From Ruania albidiflava DSM 18029 (lineage in GTDB: Bacteria > Actinomycetota > Actinomycetes > Actinomycetales > Beutenbergiaceae), in contig NZ_ATWL01000007.1 in the NCBI RefSeq assembly GCF_000421225.1, positions 147,566-211,565 of the forward strand: a stretch of DNA of 64,000 bases. Direction: 5' to 3'. The translations under genes were made by a program, and so were the position numbers. The first letter of the stretch is position 1. Each line of letters opens with the position of its first letter. Below, in pieces: positions 10,839 to 19,239 of the stretch. The notes beneath the pieces are model-generated. The model made no database searches, was not told the DNA's origin, and was given only the letters and a program-made list of their open reading frames with translations.

Positions 10839-11378
10839 TCAGTGCACCTCGGCGGGCACCTGCTCGGCCGCTGCCCGGCTGCGCCGCCGGCGCACCAGCA
10901 CCACGCCTGCCACTGCGCCGAGCACCAGCACCACGATCACGGCGATCCCCAGCGGACTGCCGGCAGCCGCCGCCAGCGCAGCCTCCCACACGGCGAACCC
11001 GATGGAGGCATAGATCAGCCCCCACGCGATCGCCCCGGGAACCTGCGCGAGGGCGTACTTCCACCAGGTGATCCGCAGCACCCCGGCACCGGTCTGCACC
11101 ATCGACTGGAAACCCACGGTCAGGTAGCAGACCGGCACGATCAGCAGGCCCCAGCGGCGGATCGCCTCGATGCCGGCATCGGCGCCGCCACCGGCGAGCC
11201 AGGCGTGCACCCGGCCCAGCCGCCCGGTCGGGTTGGTGCGCCGCAGCGCCTGGTCGGTGGGGATGCGCCCGATCCAGTACATCAGCTGCCCACGCAGCCA
11301 GCCGCCCACACTGAGGGCGGTCAGCGCCACCGCGAACGGAAGGCTGCTGAGAAAATCGGGCACGCCGTCTCCGTCCAT
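10839..11378 (-). CDS. DedA/VTT-family membrane protein
   Basis: The 179-residue protein starts at an ATG (MDGDGVPDFL). It has a hydrophobic N-terminal helix, a re-entrant-like GGWLRGQLMYWIGR segment, and helices near residues 79-96, 108-130 and 139-160. It ends in a basic cytoplasmic tail. GRVHAWLAGGGADA and RWGLLIVPVCYLTVGFQSMV match the VTT region of DedA proteins, which are linked to phospholipid flipping and membrane homeostasis. It is shorter than E. coli DedA, as is usual for this actinobacterial subgroup. The specific substrate is unknown. It is tandem with the znu-zur operon but separated by about 120 nt. Confidence 0.75.
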   Translation of the reverse strand: MDGDGVPDFLSSLPFAVALTALSVGGWLRGQLMYWIGRIPTDQALRRTNPTGRLGRVHAWLAGGGADAGIEAIRRWGLLIVPVCYLTVGFQSMVQTGAGVLRITWWKYALAQVPGAIAWGLIYASIGFAVWEAALAAAAGSPLGIAVIVVLVLGAVAGVVLVRRRRSRAAAEQVPAEVH

Positions 11379-11498
11379 CGCTTGCAGTTACCGGGCGCGC
11401 AGCACCTGGGGGCTGACCCGCAACCATGTTATCGCAACATCAGTGTTGCTGAAGTGGCTCCGGTCACCCAGCGAGGGGGCGCGGCCGCCCGCGCGTGA

Positions 11499-11879
11499 TC
11501 ACTCCTTGGCGGCGCACTCCGCGCAGGTGCCGAACAGCTCCACAGTGTGCTCCACGCCGGTGAACCCGTGCTCGGCGCCCATCCGCGCTGCCCAGTTCTC
11601 CACAGTGGCGGCATCCAGCTCCACTGTGGCCCCGCACTCCCGGCAGACCAGGTGGTGATGGTGGTGCCGGGTGAGGCACTTGCGATACAGGGACTCGCCG
11701 TCGGCGGCGCGCAGCACGTCCACCTCACCGCGTTCGGCGAGGACCTGCATGGTCCGGTACACGGTGGCCAGGCCGATCTCCTCACCACGGTCCCGGAGCA
11801 TCTCGTGCAGCTGCTGGGCGCTGCGGAAGTCATCGGTCCCGTCCAACAGCTCCGCCACCGCGGTCCGCTGGCGGGTCAT
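11499..11879 (-). CDS. zur: Fur-family zinc uptake regulator Zur
   Basis: The 126-residue repressor would bind DNA when loaded with zinc. The N-terminal winged helix includes RTAVAELL and the recognition helix GLATVYRTMQVLAERGEVD. The metal sites are marked by HHHHHLVCREC and CAEC, the two CxxC pairs of the structural zinc site. Zur is preferred over Fur because it is the last gene of the znuACB operon. The ATG at 11879 overlaps the znuB stop by 4 nt (ATGA); a GTG 9 nt upstream is the alternative start. It probably represses the whole operon, including itself, at the box over the znuA start. Confidence 0.9.
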   Translation of the reverse strand: MTRQRTAVAELLDGTDDFRSAQQLHEMLRDRGEEIGLATVYRTMQVLAERGEVDVLRAADGESLYRKCLTRHHHHHLVCRECGATVELDAATVENWAARMGAEHGFTGVEHTVELFGTCAECAAKE

Positions 11880-12817
11880 GCGTTGCACTGGCCTACCTCC
11901 TGCTCGGAAAGACTGACGTCGTCCGGGACATCCGGGTGCGGGTCGGCGTGCTGGTGCCGCCGGCGGGGCCGGACGACGGTGCGGACGATGGCCACTCCAG
12001 CGTAGACGGTCACTGCGAGCACCACGATGGTCGCCCCCGGAGCGAGCGGCTGGGTGAAGGTGATCAGCAACCCGCCCACGCACAGCAGGGCGCCCAGGCC
12101 CATCGCCAGGGTCATCGTGCGCCGGAACGAGCTGGTCAGCTGCTGGGCGATCGCCACCGGGACGATCATCAGGGCACTGACCAGCAGCAGCCCCACCACC
12201 CGCATCGCGATCGTCACGGTCAGCGCTGCCACCACGGCGATCGCCAGGTTCACCACCCGCACCGGCAGCCCGGCTGAGCGGGCGAACTCCTCGTCCTGGC
12301 TCACCGCGAACAGCACGGTCCGCCCACCCAGACCCACCACGAGGATGACGGCGGCACCCACCATGGTCGTGACCAGCTCGCTGGGGGAGACGGTCGCCAA
12401 GGAACCGAACAGGTAGCCCATCAGGTTCGCGTTCGTGCCGCCGGCCACGCCGATCAGCACCACGCCGCCGGCGATGCCGCCGTAGAAGAGCAGCGCCAGG
12501 GCCACGTCCCCGCTGGTCCTGCCCCGGGCGCTGACCACGTCGATCAGGATCGCGCCGATCACCGCGGCGACGACGGCGCCCAGGACTGCGTAGGCATCGT
12601 TGGGTTCGGCATGGGTCCGGGCCCCGACGAGCCAACCCATCGCCACGCCGGTCAGGGCCACGTGGCCGACCCCGTCGCCGAGCAGGGACAGGCGCCGTTG
12701 CACCAGGTAGGTGCCCACCACTGGGGCGCTCACCCCGACCACCAGGGCGGTGAGCAGGCTGCGCTGCAGCAACGGGGAGGACAGGGCCGTGGACATCAGC
12801 TCCCACCAGGCGTTCAT
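11876..12817 (-). CDS. znuB: Zinc ABC transporter permease
   Basis: The 313-residue integral membrane protein starts MNAWWELMSTALSSPLLQRSLLTALVVG. It has eight or nine hydrophobic segments and the ABC-3 family signature region (YLVQRRLSLLGDGVGHVALTGVAMG, then TSGDVALALLFYGG). It forms the membrane channel for zinc delivered by ZnuA. The C-terminal tail is His/Asp-rich (RRRHQHADPHPD) and cytoplasmic. The ATG at 12817 overlaps the znuC stop (ATGA), and the stop overlaps the zur ATG, so translation is coupled. Manganese transport is an alternative, but the His-rich ZnuA and the adjacent zur favour zinc. Confidence 0.9.
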   Translation of the reverse strand: MNAWWELMSTALSSPLLQRSLLTALVVGVSAPVVGTYLVQRRLSLLGDGVGHVALTGVAMGWLVGARTHAEPNDAYAVLGAVVAAVIGAILIDVVSARGRTSGDVALALLFYGGIAGGVVLIGVAGGTNANLMGYLFGSLATVSPSELVTTMVGAAVILVVGLGGRTVLFAVSQDEEFARSAGLPVRVVNLAIAVVAALTVTIAMRVVGLLLVSALMIVPVAIAQQLTSSFRRTMTLAMGLGALLCVGGLLITFTQPLAPGATIVVLAVTVYAGVAIVRTVVRPRRRHQHADPHPDVPDDVSLSEQEVGQCNA

Positions 12818-13632
12818 GGCAGGCTCCGTTGCATCAGGTGCTCCTCGGCAAGGGTCTGTTCCTCGCCGTGGTCGGCGTGCAGGTGCTGGTGACCCAAGCC
12901 CGCGTGTGCGTCTGCGGCCAGGGGAGGGGCGCCGTCGTGCACGATACGGCCATGCCGCAGCACCACGGCTCGCTGCAGGATCGCCGACATCCCGGCAACC
13001 TCGTGCAGCACCACCACGATGGTCATCCCGTCGTGGTGCAACTGACTGAGCAGCTCGACCAGCGTGTTCTGGGTGGGCGTGTCCACCCCGGCCATCGGCT
13101 CGTCCAGCAGCAGCAGGTCGGGCTGACGCACCAGTGCTCGGGCGATCGCGACCCGCTGCTGCTGTCCGCCGGAGAGGTGCTGCAGTGCAGTGTGCGCCTT
13201 CCCGGCCAGGTCCACTGCTTCCAGTGCGGCCAGGGCACGAGGGCGGGCGCCCCGGTGCAGGCGGAGCGTGCGGCGGTTCAGCAGGCCGGTGAGCACCACC
13301 TCCACAGCGGTGGCCGGAACACCGGACGGGGCGGCCACCCGCTGGGGCACGTACCCGATCCGCTCCCACGGCACCGCCCGGCCCTTGCTCACCGGGGTGC
13401 CGAAGATACGCGCCTGCCCGGCGGTCGCGGGGATGATGCCGAGCAGGGTGCGCATCAGCGTGGACTTGCCGGAGCCATTGGCCCCGAGCAGCGCCACTGC
13501 CTCTCCGGACCGGATGGTCAGGTCCACATCGGACAGCACCCGGGCGGAGTCATAGGCCACCGAGAGGTGCTCGGCCTGGATCACAGGCGTGCCCGGGGCG
13601 GGGCGGGCGGCGGCGGGGTTCGAGGCGTTCAT
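12814..13632 (-). CDS. znuC: Zinc ABC transporter ATP-binding protein
   Basis: The 272-residue ATPase has Walker A GANGSGKST near residue 52, the signature LSGGQQQRVAIARAL, Walker B LLLLDEP and the switch His in VVVLHEV. It powers ZnuB. The C-terminal extension is His-rich (HAGLGHQHLHADHGEE), which may bind zinc in the cytoplasm. The ATG at 13632 is preferred over a GTG two codons upstream because it forms the ATGA overlap with the znuA stop. The end overlaps the znuB start. Confidence 0.92.
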   Translation of the reverse strand: MNASNPAAARPAPGTPVIQAEHLSVAYDSARVLSDVDLTIRSGEAVALLGANGSGKSTLMRTLLGIIPATAGQARIFGTPVSKGRAVPWERIGYVPQRVAAPSGVPATAVEVVLTGLLNRRTLRLHRGARPRALAALEAVDLAGKAHTALQHLSGGQQQRVAIARALVRQPDLLLLDEPMAGVDTPTQNTLVELLSQLHHDGMTIVVVLHEVAGMSAILQRAVVLRHGRIVHDGAPPLAADAHAGLGHQHLHADHGEEQTLAEEHLMQRSLP

Positions 13633-14594
13633 GCGCACTCCAGGGCGGAGGTGAGGGCGGTCAGGTTGCTGCGCATAACGCTGAGGTAGTCGGCGCCCGG
13701 GTCGGTGAGGCTCTCCAGCGGGTCGAGGCGCTGCACGGTGATGTCGAGCTCGTCGGCGAGCGCCTCGGCGACGTCCGGACTGAGCAAGGTCTCGGTGAAA
13801 ATGGTGCGTACCCCCTCGGTGCGGATCACCTGCGCGATCTGCTGCATCCGTGCCGGGGAGGGCTCGCTCTCCGGGTCCAGGCCGGCGACGCCGACCTGTT
13901 CGAAGCCGTACCGGTCGGCCAGGTAGCCGAAGGCCTCGTGGCTGACGACGATCACGTGTTGGTCGCAGCTGGAGAGCTGGTCGTGGAACTCGGCGTCCAG
14001 CTCGCCCAGCTCCGCCTGCAGCTGTGCGGCGTTCGCGGCGTAGGTGGTGGCGTTCGCGGGGTCGATCGCGGAGAGGGCGGTGGCCACCTGGTCGGCGGTC
14101 GCAGCGAGCCGCGTGGGGTCGAGCCAGAAGTGTGGGTCGGTGCCCAGGTGACCGTGGCCGTCGTCGTGGGCATGGGCGTGCTCGTCGTGGCTGTGGCCTG
14201 CGTGGTTCTCGGCTGCGCCCTCGGGGTCGGCTGTGCCCAGGTGTGGATCCTCCTCTGCGACGGTGTCCACCACCTGCGGGCCGCGGATCTCGGCGAGGGC
14301 GTCGTCCAGCGCCGGTTGGAACCCGGAGAGGGTGAGCACCGCGTCTGCCTCCTCCAGCACGAGCACGTCCCGGGTGGTCAGCTCCAGGTCGTGTGGCTCG
14401 GCCCCGGCGGGGGTGAGGTTCTCGACGTCTACCTCGTCGCCGCCCACCTGCTCGGCGACGAACTGCAGCGGGTAGAAGGAGGCCACCACGCGCACCTCGC
14501 CGGTGCTGGCGTGTCCGGCGGTGCAGCCGGCCAGGGCCAGGGCGGATACGAGGGCAGCACTCAGTAGCCCCCAGGTCCGCCCGCTACGCTTCAT
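13629..14594 (-). CDS. znuA: Zinc ABC transporter substrate-binding lipoprotein
   Basis: The 321-residue protein has a lipoprotein signal with lipobox LALAGC (Cys about 23). It has the cluster 9 binding-protein pattern: ASFYPLQFVAEQVGG, EPHDLEL with a metal-binding His, and DPHFWLDP. The loop at about residues 130-152 (HSHDEHAHAHDDGHGH) is the acidic His-rich loop typical of ZnuA. SHEAFGYLADRYGF and the final acidic residues complete the site. The ATG at 14594 is chosen because a -10-like GAGAAT lies exactly 7 nt upstream; an upstream TTG is not needed. It is the first gene of the operon. Confidence 0.92.
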   Translation of the reverse strand: MKRSGRTWGLLSAALVSALALAGCTAGHASTGEVRVVASFYPLQFVAEQVGGDEVDVENLTPAGAEPHDLELTTRDVLVLEEADAVLTLSGFQPALDDALAEIRGPQVVDTVAEEDPHLGTADPEGAAENHAGHSHDEHAHAHDDGHGHLGTDPHFWLDPTRLAATADQVATALSAIDPANATTYAANAAQLQAELGELDAEFHDQLSSCDQHVIVVSHEAFGYLADRYGFEQVGVAGLDPESEPSPARMQQIAQVIRTEGVRTIFTETLLSPDVAEALADELDITVQRLDPLESLTDPGADYLSVMRSNLTALTSALECA

Positions 14595-14631
14595 GGGAAC
14601 GATTCTCAATCCAGGTAAGGGTCGATGTCAA
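14594..14631 (-). promoter_or_regulatory. znuA promoter with overlapping Zur-like operator
   Basis: On the minus strand TTGACA (14626-14631) and GAGAAT (14602-14607) form -35 and -10 elements with an 18-nt spacer, and the znuA ATG follows 7 nt later. The partial palindrome TGAGAATCGTTCCCA (14594-14608) covers the -10 and the first base of the start codon. It resembles the actinobacterial Zur box TGAnAATnATTnTCA. Zinc-loaded Zur bound here would block RNA polymerase. Confidence 0.65.
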
Positions 14632-14845
14632 CTTGGCGCTGTCTTGGCCCGCCCCGAGTCGACGATCTGAGGTGCCAGAGGGTGTCTGAGGCAGGCGCGG
14701 CGTACCTCAGTCAGCACCCACGGCCTCAGACGTGCGTGCAGGGCGGCTGGCAGTGGGCAGAGGCACGTCGGGCGACCGGTAGCCTGGTGCGCACGTCTCG
14801 CCCGGACCAGCCAGGTGCGGGCCCGCCGACCCAGGAGTGTATGAA

Positions 14846-16234
14846 GTGGCCAAGGAGCCGTCGCGTCTCGATTCCGTCGTCAACCTCGCCAAGCGTCGGG
14901 GATTCGTGTTCCCGTCCGGGGAGATCTACGGCGGTACCCGCTCCGCGTGGGACTACGGCCCACTGGGTGTGGAGCTGAAGGAGAACATCAAGCGGCAGTG
15001 GTGGCAGCAGATGGTGCGCGGCCGTGAGGACGTGGTCGGGATCGACTCCTCGGTGATCCTGCCCAAGCAGGTCTGGGTCGCCTCCGGGCACGTGGGTGTG
15101 TTCAGCGACCCGCTCACCGAGTGCCTGTCCTGCCACAAGCGGTTCCGCGAGGACCAGATGATCGAGGAGTTCGAGGAGCGCAAGGGGCGTGCCCCCGAGG
15201 GCGGGCTGGCCGAGATCGCCTGCCCGAACTGCGGCACCCGTGGCCAGTGGACCGAGCCTCGGGACTTCAACATGATGCTGAAGACCTACCTCGGCGTGCT
15301 CGAGGACGAGTCCGGTCTGCACTACCTGCGCCCGGAGACCGCGCAGGGCATCTTCGTGAACTTCGCGAACGTGATGAGCGCAGGGCGGAAGAAGCCGCCC
15401 TTCGGCATCGGCCAGATCGGCAAGTCCTTCCGGAACGAGATCACGCCAGGCAACTTCATCTTCCGCACCCGCGAGTTCGAGCAGATGGAGATGGAGTTCT
15501 TCGTCGAGCCGGGCACCGACGAGGAGTGGCACCAGTACTGGATCGACAACCGCACCGACTGGTACGTGGACCTGGGTATCGCCAGGGAGAACCTGCGCCA
15601 CTACGAGCACCCGACCGAGAAGCTCTCCCACTACTCCAAGCGGACGGTGGACATCGAGTACCGGTTCGGGTTCTCCGGCAGCGAGTGGGGTGAGCTGGAG
15701 GGCATCGCCAACCGGACCGACTTCGACCTGTCCACGCACACCAAGCACTCCGGGCAGGAGCTGTCCTACTTCGACCAGGCCACCGGGGAACGCTGGGTGC
15801 CCTACGTGATCGAACCCGCCGCGGGGCTGACCCGCTCGCTGATGGCGTTCCTGGTGGAGGCCTACGCCGAGGACGAGGCACCGAACGCCAAGGGCGGGGT
15901 GGACAAGCGCACCGTGCTGCGCCTGGACCACCGGCTGGCCCCGGTGAAGGCTGCGGTGCTGCCGCTGTCCCGGAACGAGAAGCTCTCCCCGGTCGCCCGC
16001 GACCTGGCCGCCGAGCTGCGGAAGAGCTGGAACGTGGACTTCGACGACGCCGGCGCGATCGGCCGCCGGTACCGTCGCCAGGACGAGGTCGGCACCCCGT
16101 ACTGCGTGACTGTCGACTTCGACTCCCTGGAGGACCAGGCGGTCACCATCCGGGAGCGGGACTCGATGGCCCAGGAGCGGGTGGCCCTGGACCAGGTGGG
16201 CGCCTACCTGGGGGCACGTCTGATCGGGGCATGA
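14846..16234 (+). CDS. glyS: Glycyl-tRNA synthetase (homodimeric class II)
   Basis: The 462-residue enzyme charges tRNA-Gly. The class II catalytic domain begins [23 protein letters not shown] and contains [19 protein letters not shown], the motif 2 region [25 protein letters not shown] and motif 3 [14 protein letters not shown] and CPNC form a zinc-like cluster in the insertion (residues about 95-135). The C-terminal 100 residues are the anticodon-binding domain. The GTG at 14846 is preferred over a GTG 9 nt upstream because AGGAG (14832-14836) is then about 9 nt away and the protein starts AKEPSRLDS like its relatives. It is divergent from znuA; no T-box is seen upstream. Confidence 0.95.
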   Translation: MAKEPSRLDSVVNLAKRRGFVFPSGEIYGGTRSAWDYGPLGVELKENIKRQWWQQMVRGREDVVGIDSSVILPKQVWVASGHVGVFSDPLTECLSCHKRFREDQMIEEFEERKGRAPEGGLAEIACPNCGTRGQWTEPRDFNMMLKTYLGVLEDESGLHYLRPETAQGIFVNFANVMSAGRKKPPFGIGQIGKSFRNEITPGNFIFRTREFEQMEMEFFVEPGTDEEWHQYWIDNRTDWYVDLGIARENLRHYEHPTEKLSHYSKRTVDIEYRFGFSGSEWGELEGIANRTDFDLSTHTKHSGQELSYFDQATGERWVPYVIEPAAGLTRSLMAFLVEAYAEDEAPNAKGGVDKRTVLRLDHRLAPVKAAVLPLSRNEKLSPVARDLAAELRKSWNVDFDDAGAIGRRYRRQDEVGTPYCVTVDFDSLEDQAVTIRERDSMAQERVALDQVGAYLGARLIGA

Positions 16235-16238
16235 CCGG

Positions 16239-17427
16239 GTGAGTCACGGCCACGGCCAGGTGGAGCTGGCCGCCGGACCTGCGCGTCGGGCCCGGCGCGT
16301 GCTGGCCGCCATCACCGTGCCGCTGCTGCTGGCCACGCTGATCGGACTGGCCGTGCTCTGGCCGCGCGGAGACACCCCGGTGGGCTCCCAGCCGGACCCG
16401 TTCGCCGGTGCCCAGTTCGTGACCGCGGAGGTCGTGGAGGTTACCGGGGAGACCGGCAAGGAGGTGCGCGCCGAGCTGGCGGACGGGTCGGGCGAGGTGG
16501 TGCCGGTGCAGGTGCCGCCGGAGATCATGGCTGCCGGCGTGGACCCTGGCGACAGCATCCGGGTGTTCTTCACCGCCACCGCGATGGGCTCGGGCAGCCC
16601 GTACGTGTTCGTCGACTTCGTGCGCGATGTGCCGCTCGTGCTGCTCACCGCGGTCTACGTGCTGGTGGTGCTGGCCGTGGCTCGGGTGCGCGGGCTGATG
16701 GCGATCGTCGGCCTGGTTGCCTCGATGGGCATCGTGGTGGCCTTCCTGCTGCCGGCGCTGATGGCCGGGGGCCCGCCGCTACCGGTGACCCTGGTGGGGG
16801 CGAGCGCGATGATGTTCATCGCGGTCTACCTCGCCCACGGCATCTCGGTCCGGACCACGACGGCGTTGCTCGGCACGTTCGTCGGCCTTGCGGTGACCAC
16901 GTTCCTGGCCTCCTGGGCGACCGGTGCCGCCGAGCTGTCCGGGGGGCAGCTCGGACGCCTCGATCATGATGAACGCCATGCTGCCCGGGGTGGGGCTGCG
17001 TGAGCTGCTGCTCTGCGGGATCGTGATCGCCGGCCTCGGTGCGCTCAACGACGTGACCATCACCCAGGCCTCGGCCGTGTGGGAGCTGCACGCGGAGAGT
17101 CCTCGGGCACCGCGCCGGCGGCTGTTCTCCCGGGCGATGCGGATCGGCCGGGACCACATCGCCTCGACCGTGTACACCCTTGCCTTTGCCTATGTGGGCG
17201 CCGCGCTGCCCACCCTCATGCTGGTGATGCTCTACGACCGGTCCCTGGGCGCCACCCTCACCGCCGGAGAGATCGCCGAGGAGGTGGTGCGCACCCTGGT
17301 CTCCTCGATCGGGCTGGTGCTGGCCATCCCCGCGACCACCGCCCTGGCCGCCGTGCTGGTGCGCACCCGAGGCGGTGCCCGACGGGTGGACCGGTCGGCC
17401 CCGGAGCAGGCGGCGTCCGTAGACTGA
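16239..17427 (+). pseudogene. YibE/F family membrane protein, interrupted by a +1 frameshift at a G6 run
   Basis: The gene follows glyS by 4 nt with a GTG start. The first part encodes about 235 meaningful residues: one N-terminal helix, an extracellular domain near residues 45-125, then membrane helices. At GGGGGG (16941-16946) the frame shifts and would end at 17003. Reading with one G fewer continues directly into SSDASIMMNAMLPGVGLREL, GALNDVTITQAS and the remaining helices, to a stop at 17425-17427. The corrected length is exactly 396 codons (395 residues), normal for the family. Function is unknown; a link to efflux has been proposed for YibE/F. Either the gene is truly broken or the extra G is an assembly error. 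Confidence 0.8.
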
Positions 17428-17431
17428 CGCG

Positions 17432-18613
17432 GTGTCTGTGCGCGTCGCGATGATCAGCCTGCACACCTCCCCAGGTGCCTCGCCCGGGGCAGGTGACGTG
17501 GGCGGGATGAACGTGGTGATCCGCCAGCTCAGCGATGAGCTCGCCCGCCTGGGCTGCGCCGTCGAGATCCTCACCCGGCGCACCGACCCCCAGGCGCCGG
17601 ACAGCATCGAGCTGGACCCAGGAGTGCGGCTCCGGCACCTGGACGCCGGACCGCCGCGGGTGCTGGCGAAGAACGCCCACGAAAGCTTGGTGCCCGAGTT
17701 CGCCGCGGCGCTGCGCGGCCTGCCGGGCTACGACCTGGTGCACGCCCACCACTGGTACTCCGGCCTGGCGGCGCGGCAGGCGGCCGCCGACTGGGGTGCG
17801 CCGCTGGTGCAGTCCCTGCACAGCATCGCCGCGGCCCCGCACACCCCGCTCAGTGCCGGCGAGCGGCCGGAGTCACCGGGGCGGCTCGCCGCCGAGCAGG
17901 CACTGGCACGCCGCGCCGACGCGCTGCACGCGGTCAGTACTGCCGAGCGAGACACCATCGTCGACCGGCTCGGCGCCGATCCCGCCCGGGTCGAGGTGAT
18001 CCCGCCCGGAGTGGACACCCGCCAGTTCCACCCCCAGCGGGCCGAGCAGGGCGGGCCTGGTTACCTGCTGATGGCCGCCCGGTTGGAACCGCTCAAGGGG
18101 GCCGACCTGGCGATCGAGACCTTCGCCCGGATCGATCCCGCGCTGGTCGGAGAGCTGATCGTCTGCGGTGGCGCGACCAGCGGGTTCGAGGACTACGTCA
18201 CCGAGCTGCACCACCTGGTGGCCGACCGGGGCCTGGGGGAGCGGGTCCGGTTCGTGGGTGCCCGGGACCGGGACGAGCTGGCTCGGCTGATGGCCGGTGC
18301 CCGGCTCTTCCTCAACCCCTCGCACTCGGAGACCTACGGTCTGACCGCGCTGGAGGCCGCTGCCTGCGGGGTGCCGGTGGTCGCCTCCGCCGCCGGCGGG
18401 CTGGTCGAAGCGGTCCGGCACGGCGAGACCGGCCTGGTGCTGGACAGCCGCGACCCGCAGGACTGGGCCGAGGCGGTCACCGGTCTGCTCCGCGACCCGG
18501 ACCAGGTCCGCCGCCTCGGCGTCGGTGGGCTGGAGCACGCGCGGGCACACACCTGGGCGCTGATGGCCCGCCGCACGCTGGCGTCCTACCGCAGGCTGCT
18601 CGGGCGCGGCTGA
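17432..18613 (+). CDS. mshA: MshA-type glycosyltransferase (D-inositol-3-phosphate glycosyltransferase)
   Basis: The 393-residue GT4-family enzyme begins RVAMISLHTSP and has PGAGDVGGMNV, the N-terminal signature of MshA, which joins GlcNAc to inositol phosphate in the first step of mycothiol synthesis. HAHHWYSG and ERPES are also MshA-like. The C-terminal Rossmann domain has ARLEPLKGADL, GARDRDEL, NPSHSETYGLTALEAAACGVPVVA with the nucleotide-binding Glu, and GETGLVLD. A related GT4 specificity cannot be excluded because several MshA substrate residues differ. The GTG at 17432 sits 6 nt after TAGACT (17420-17425), so the gene probably has its own leaderless promoter inside the end of the yibE/F gene. 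Confidence 0.7.
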   Translation: MSVRVAMISLHTSPGASPGAGDVGGMNVVIRQLSDELARLGCAVEILTRRTDPQAPDSIELDPGVRLRHLDAGPPRVLAKNAHESLVPEFAAALRGLPGYDLVHAHHWYSGLAARQAAADWGAPLVQSLHSIAAAPHTPLSAGERPESPGRLAAEQALARRADALHAVSTAERDTIVDRLGADPARVEVIPPGVDTRQFHPQRAEQGGPGYLLMAARLEPLKGADLAIETFARIDPALVGELIVCGGATSGFEDYVTELHHLVADRGLGERVRFVGARDRDELARLMAGARLFLNPSHSETYGLTALEAAACGVPVVASAAGGLVEAVRHGETGLVLDSRDPQDWAEAVTGLLRDPDQVRRLGVGGLEHARAHTWALMARRTLASYRRLLGRG

Positions 18614-18634
18614 CTCGGCGTGCTGCAGGGCAAC

Positions 18635-18688
18635 GGGGGTGACCTTGTGGTTGCGATCGGCGCCGTTTGCAACCACAAGGTCACCCCC
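18635..18688. repeat. 20-bp perfect inverted repeat in the mshA/vapC convergent gap
   Basis: GGGGGTGACCTTGTGGTTGC (18635-18654) is repeated perfectly inverted at 18669-18688, with a 14-nt loop. It lies 21 nt after the mshA stop. It could be a bidirectional terminator, but the stem is unusually long and AT-containing for this genome and is not followed by a T-run. A palindromic mobile repeat is the alternative. Confidence 0.7.
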
Positions 18689-18815
18689 GCGGAGGGATGT
18701 GGCACGAATGGTTCGGATCCGTTGGCCCGTGGCGACGGCAGCGCCTACACCGCCACCGGACGCCGCCGCGGCCGCGCCCGGGCGGGGCGCAGGGTGCGGG
18801 TGGTCGGCCACGGGT

Positions 18816-19094
18816 TCACCGTGACGGGATAGTCAACCCCCACGGGTCTACCGCACACTCGGGCACGAGCGGAAGGCAGACCCCCAACGTGTCCAGAGCG
18901 CGGACAGCAACATCTGACAGACGGTCGCGCCAGCGCCCCGGAGGCAAGATCCTCAAGCCGGCCAGGACCTCTGCGCGGTTGATGACTGTGGTGACCGGTT
19001 GCTCCGGGAGACTCCGCACCCACGCCAGGACGTGCGCAGAAGCGTGCGGACCCCGCATCAGCTCGGAGATGACGTTGGTGTCGAGAATGATCAT
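18816..19094 (-). pseudogene. VapC/FitB-type PIN-domain toxin, internally truncated remnant
   Basis: The 92-residue ORF starts MIILDTNVISELMRG, the canonical PIN-domain start with the first catalytic Asp, and continues through NRAEVLAGL (second acidic residue) to PPGRWRDRL. Intact FitB-type VapC toxins are about 130-140 residues. Here the middle section, including the DAQIAAIA-type region with the remaining catalytic acids, is missing. A short C-terminal-like piece follows (LDTLGV, VDPWG). The toxin is therefore probably inactive. The ATG overlaps the stop of an antitoxin-like tail as ATGA, the normal coupling of such pairs. Confidence 0.65.
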
Positions 19095-19195
19095 CGAGCG
19101 GTGAAGTCGGCGGCGGTCGCAGGTTCGTCCGCGACCTCGGGGATGTCAACGCCACCCACGTCCTCACCAACGGCGATGCGCTGCTCGACCCGATC
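19091..19195 (-). pseudogene. C-terminal remnant of the cognate antitoxin
   Basis: The frame ending at the TGA that overlaps the vapC ATG encodes a 34-residue acidic tail (DRVEQRIAVGED, then VDIPEVADEPATAADFTAR) of the kind that wraps the toxin in VapB/Phd antitoxins. Further upstream the frame runs antisense into dusB and loses all coding character, and no good start codon is present. The DNA-binding half is therefore gone. The assignment rests on position and composition. Confidence 0.4.
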
Positions 19196-19239
19196 GGGCC
19201 CGGTGATGGCCGGCCCCGCCCAGCTGAGAGAATGGCAGG

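Noticed and set aside
14610..14845. T-box riboswitch upstream of glyS
   Set aside because: I see no T-box sequence, specifier stem or antiterminator pattern in the 250-nt region.
16941..16946. Programmed frameshifting as the default explanation for yibE/F
   Set aside because: No stimulatory pseudoknot or slippery heptamer beyond the G-run is evident; mutation or assembly error is simpler.
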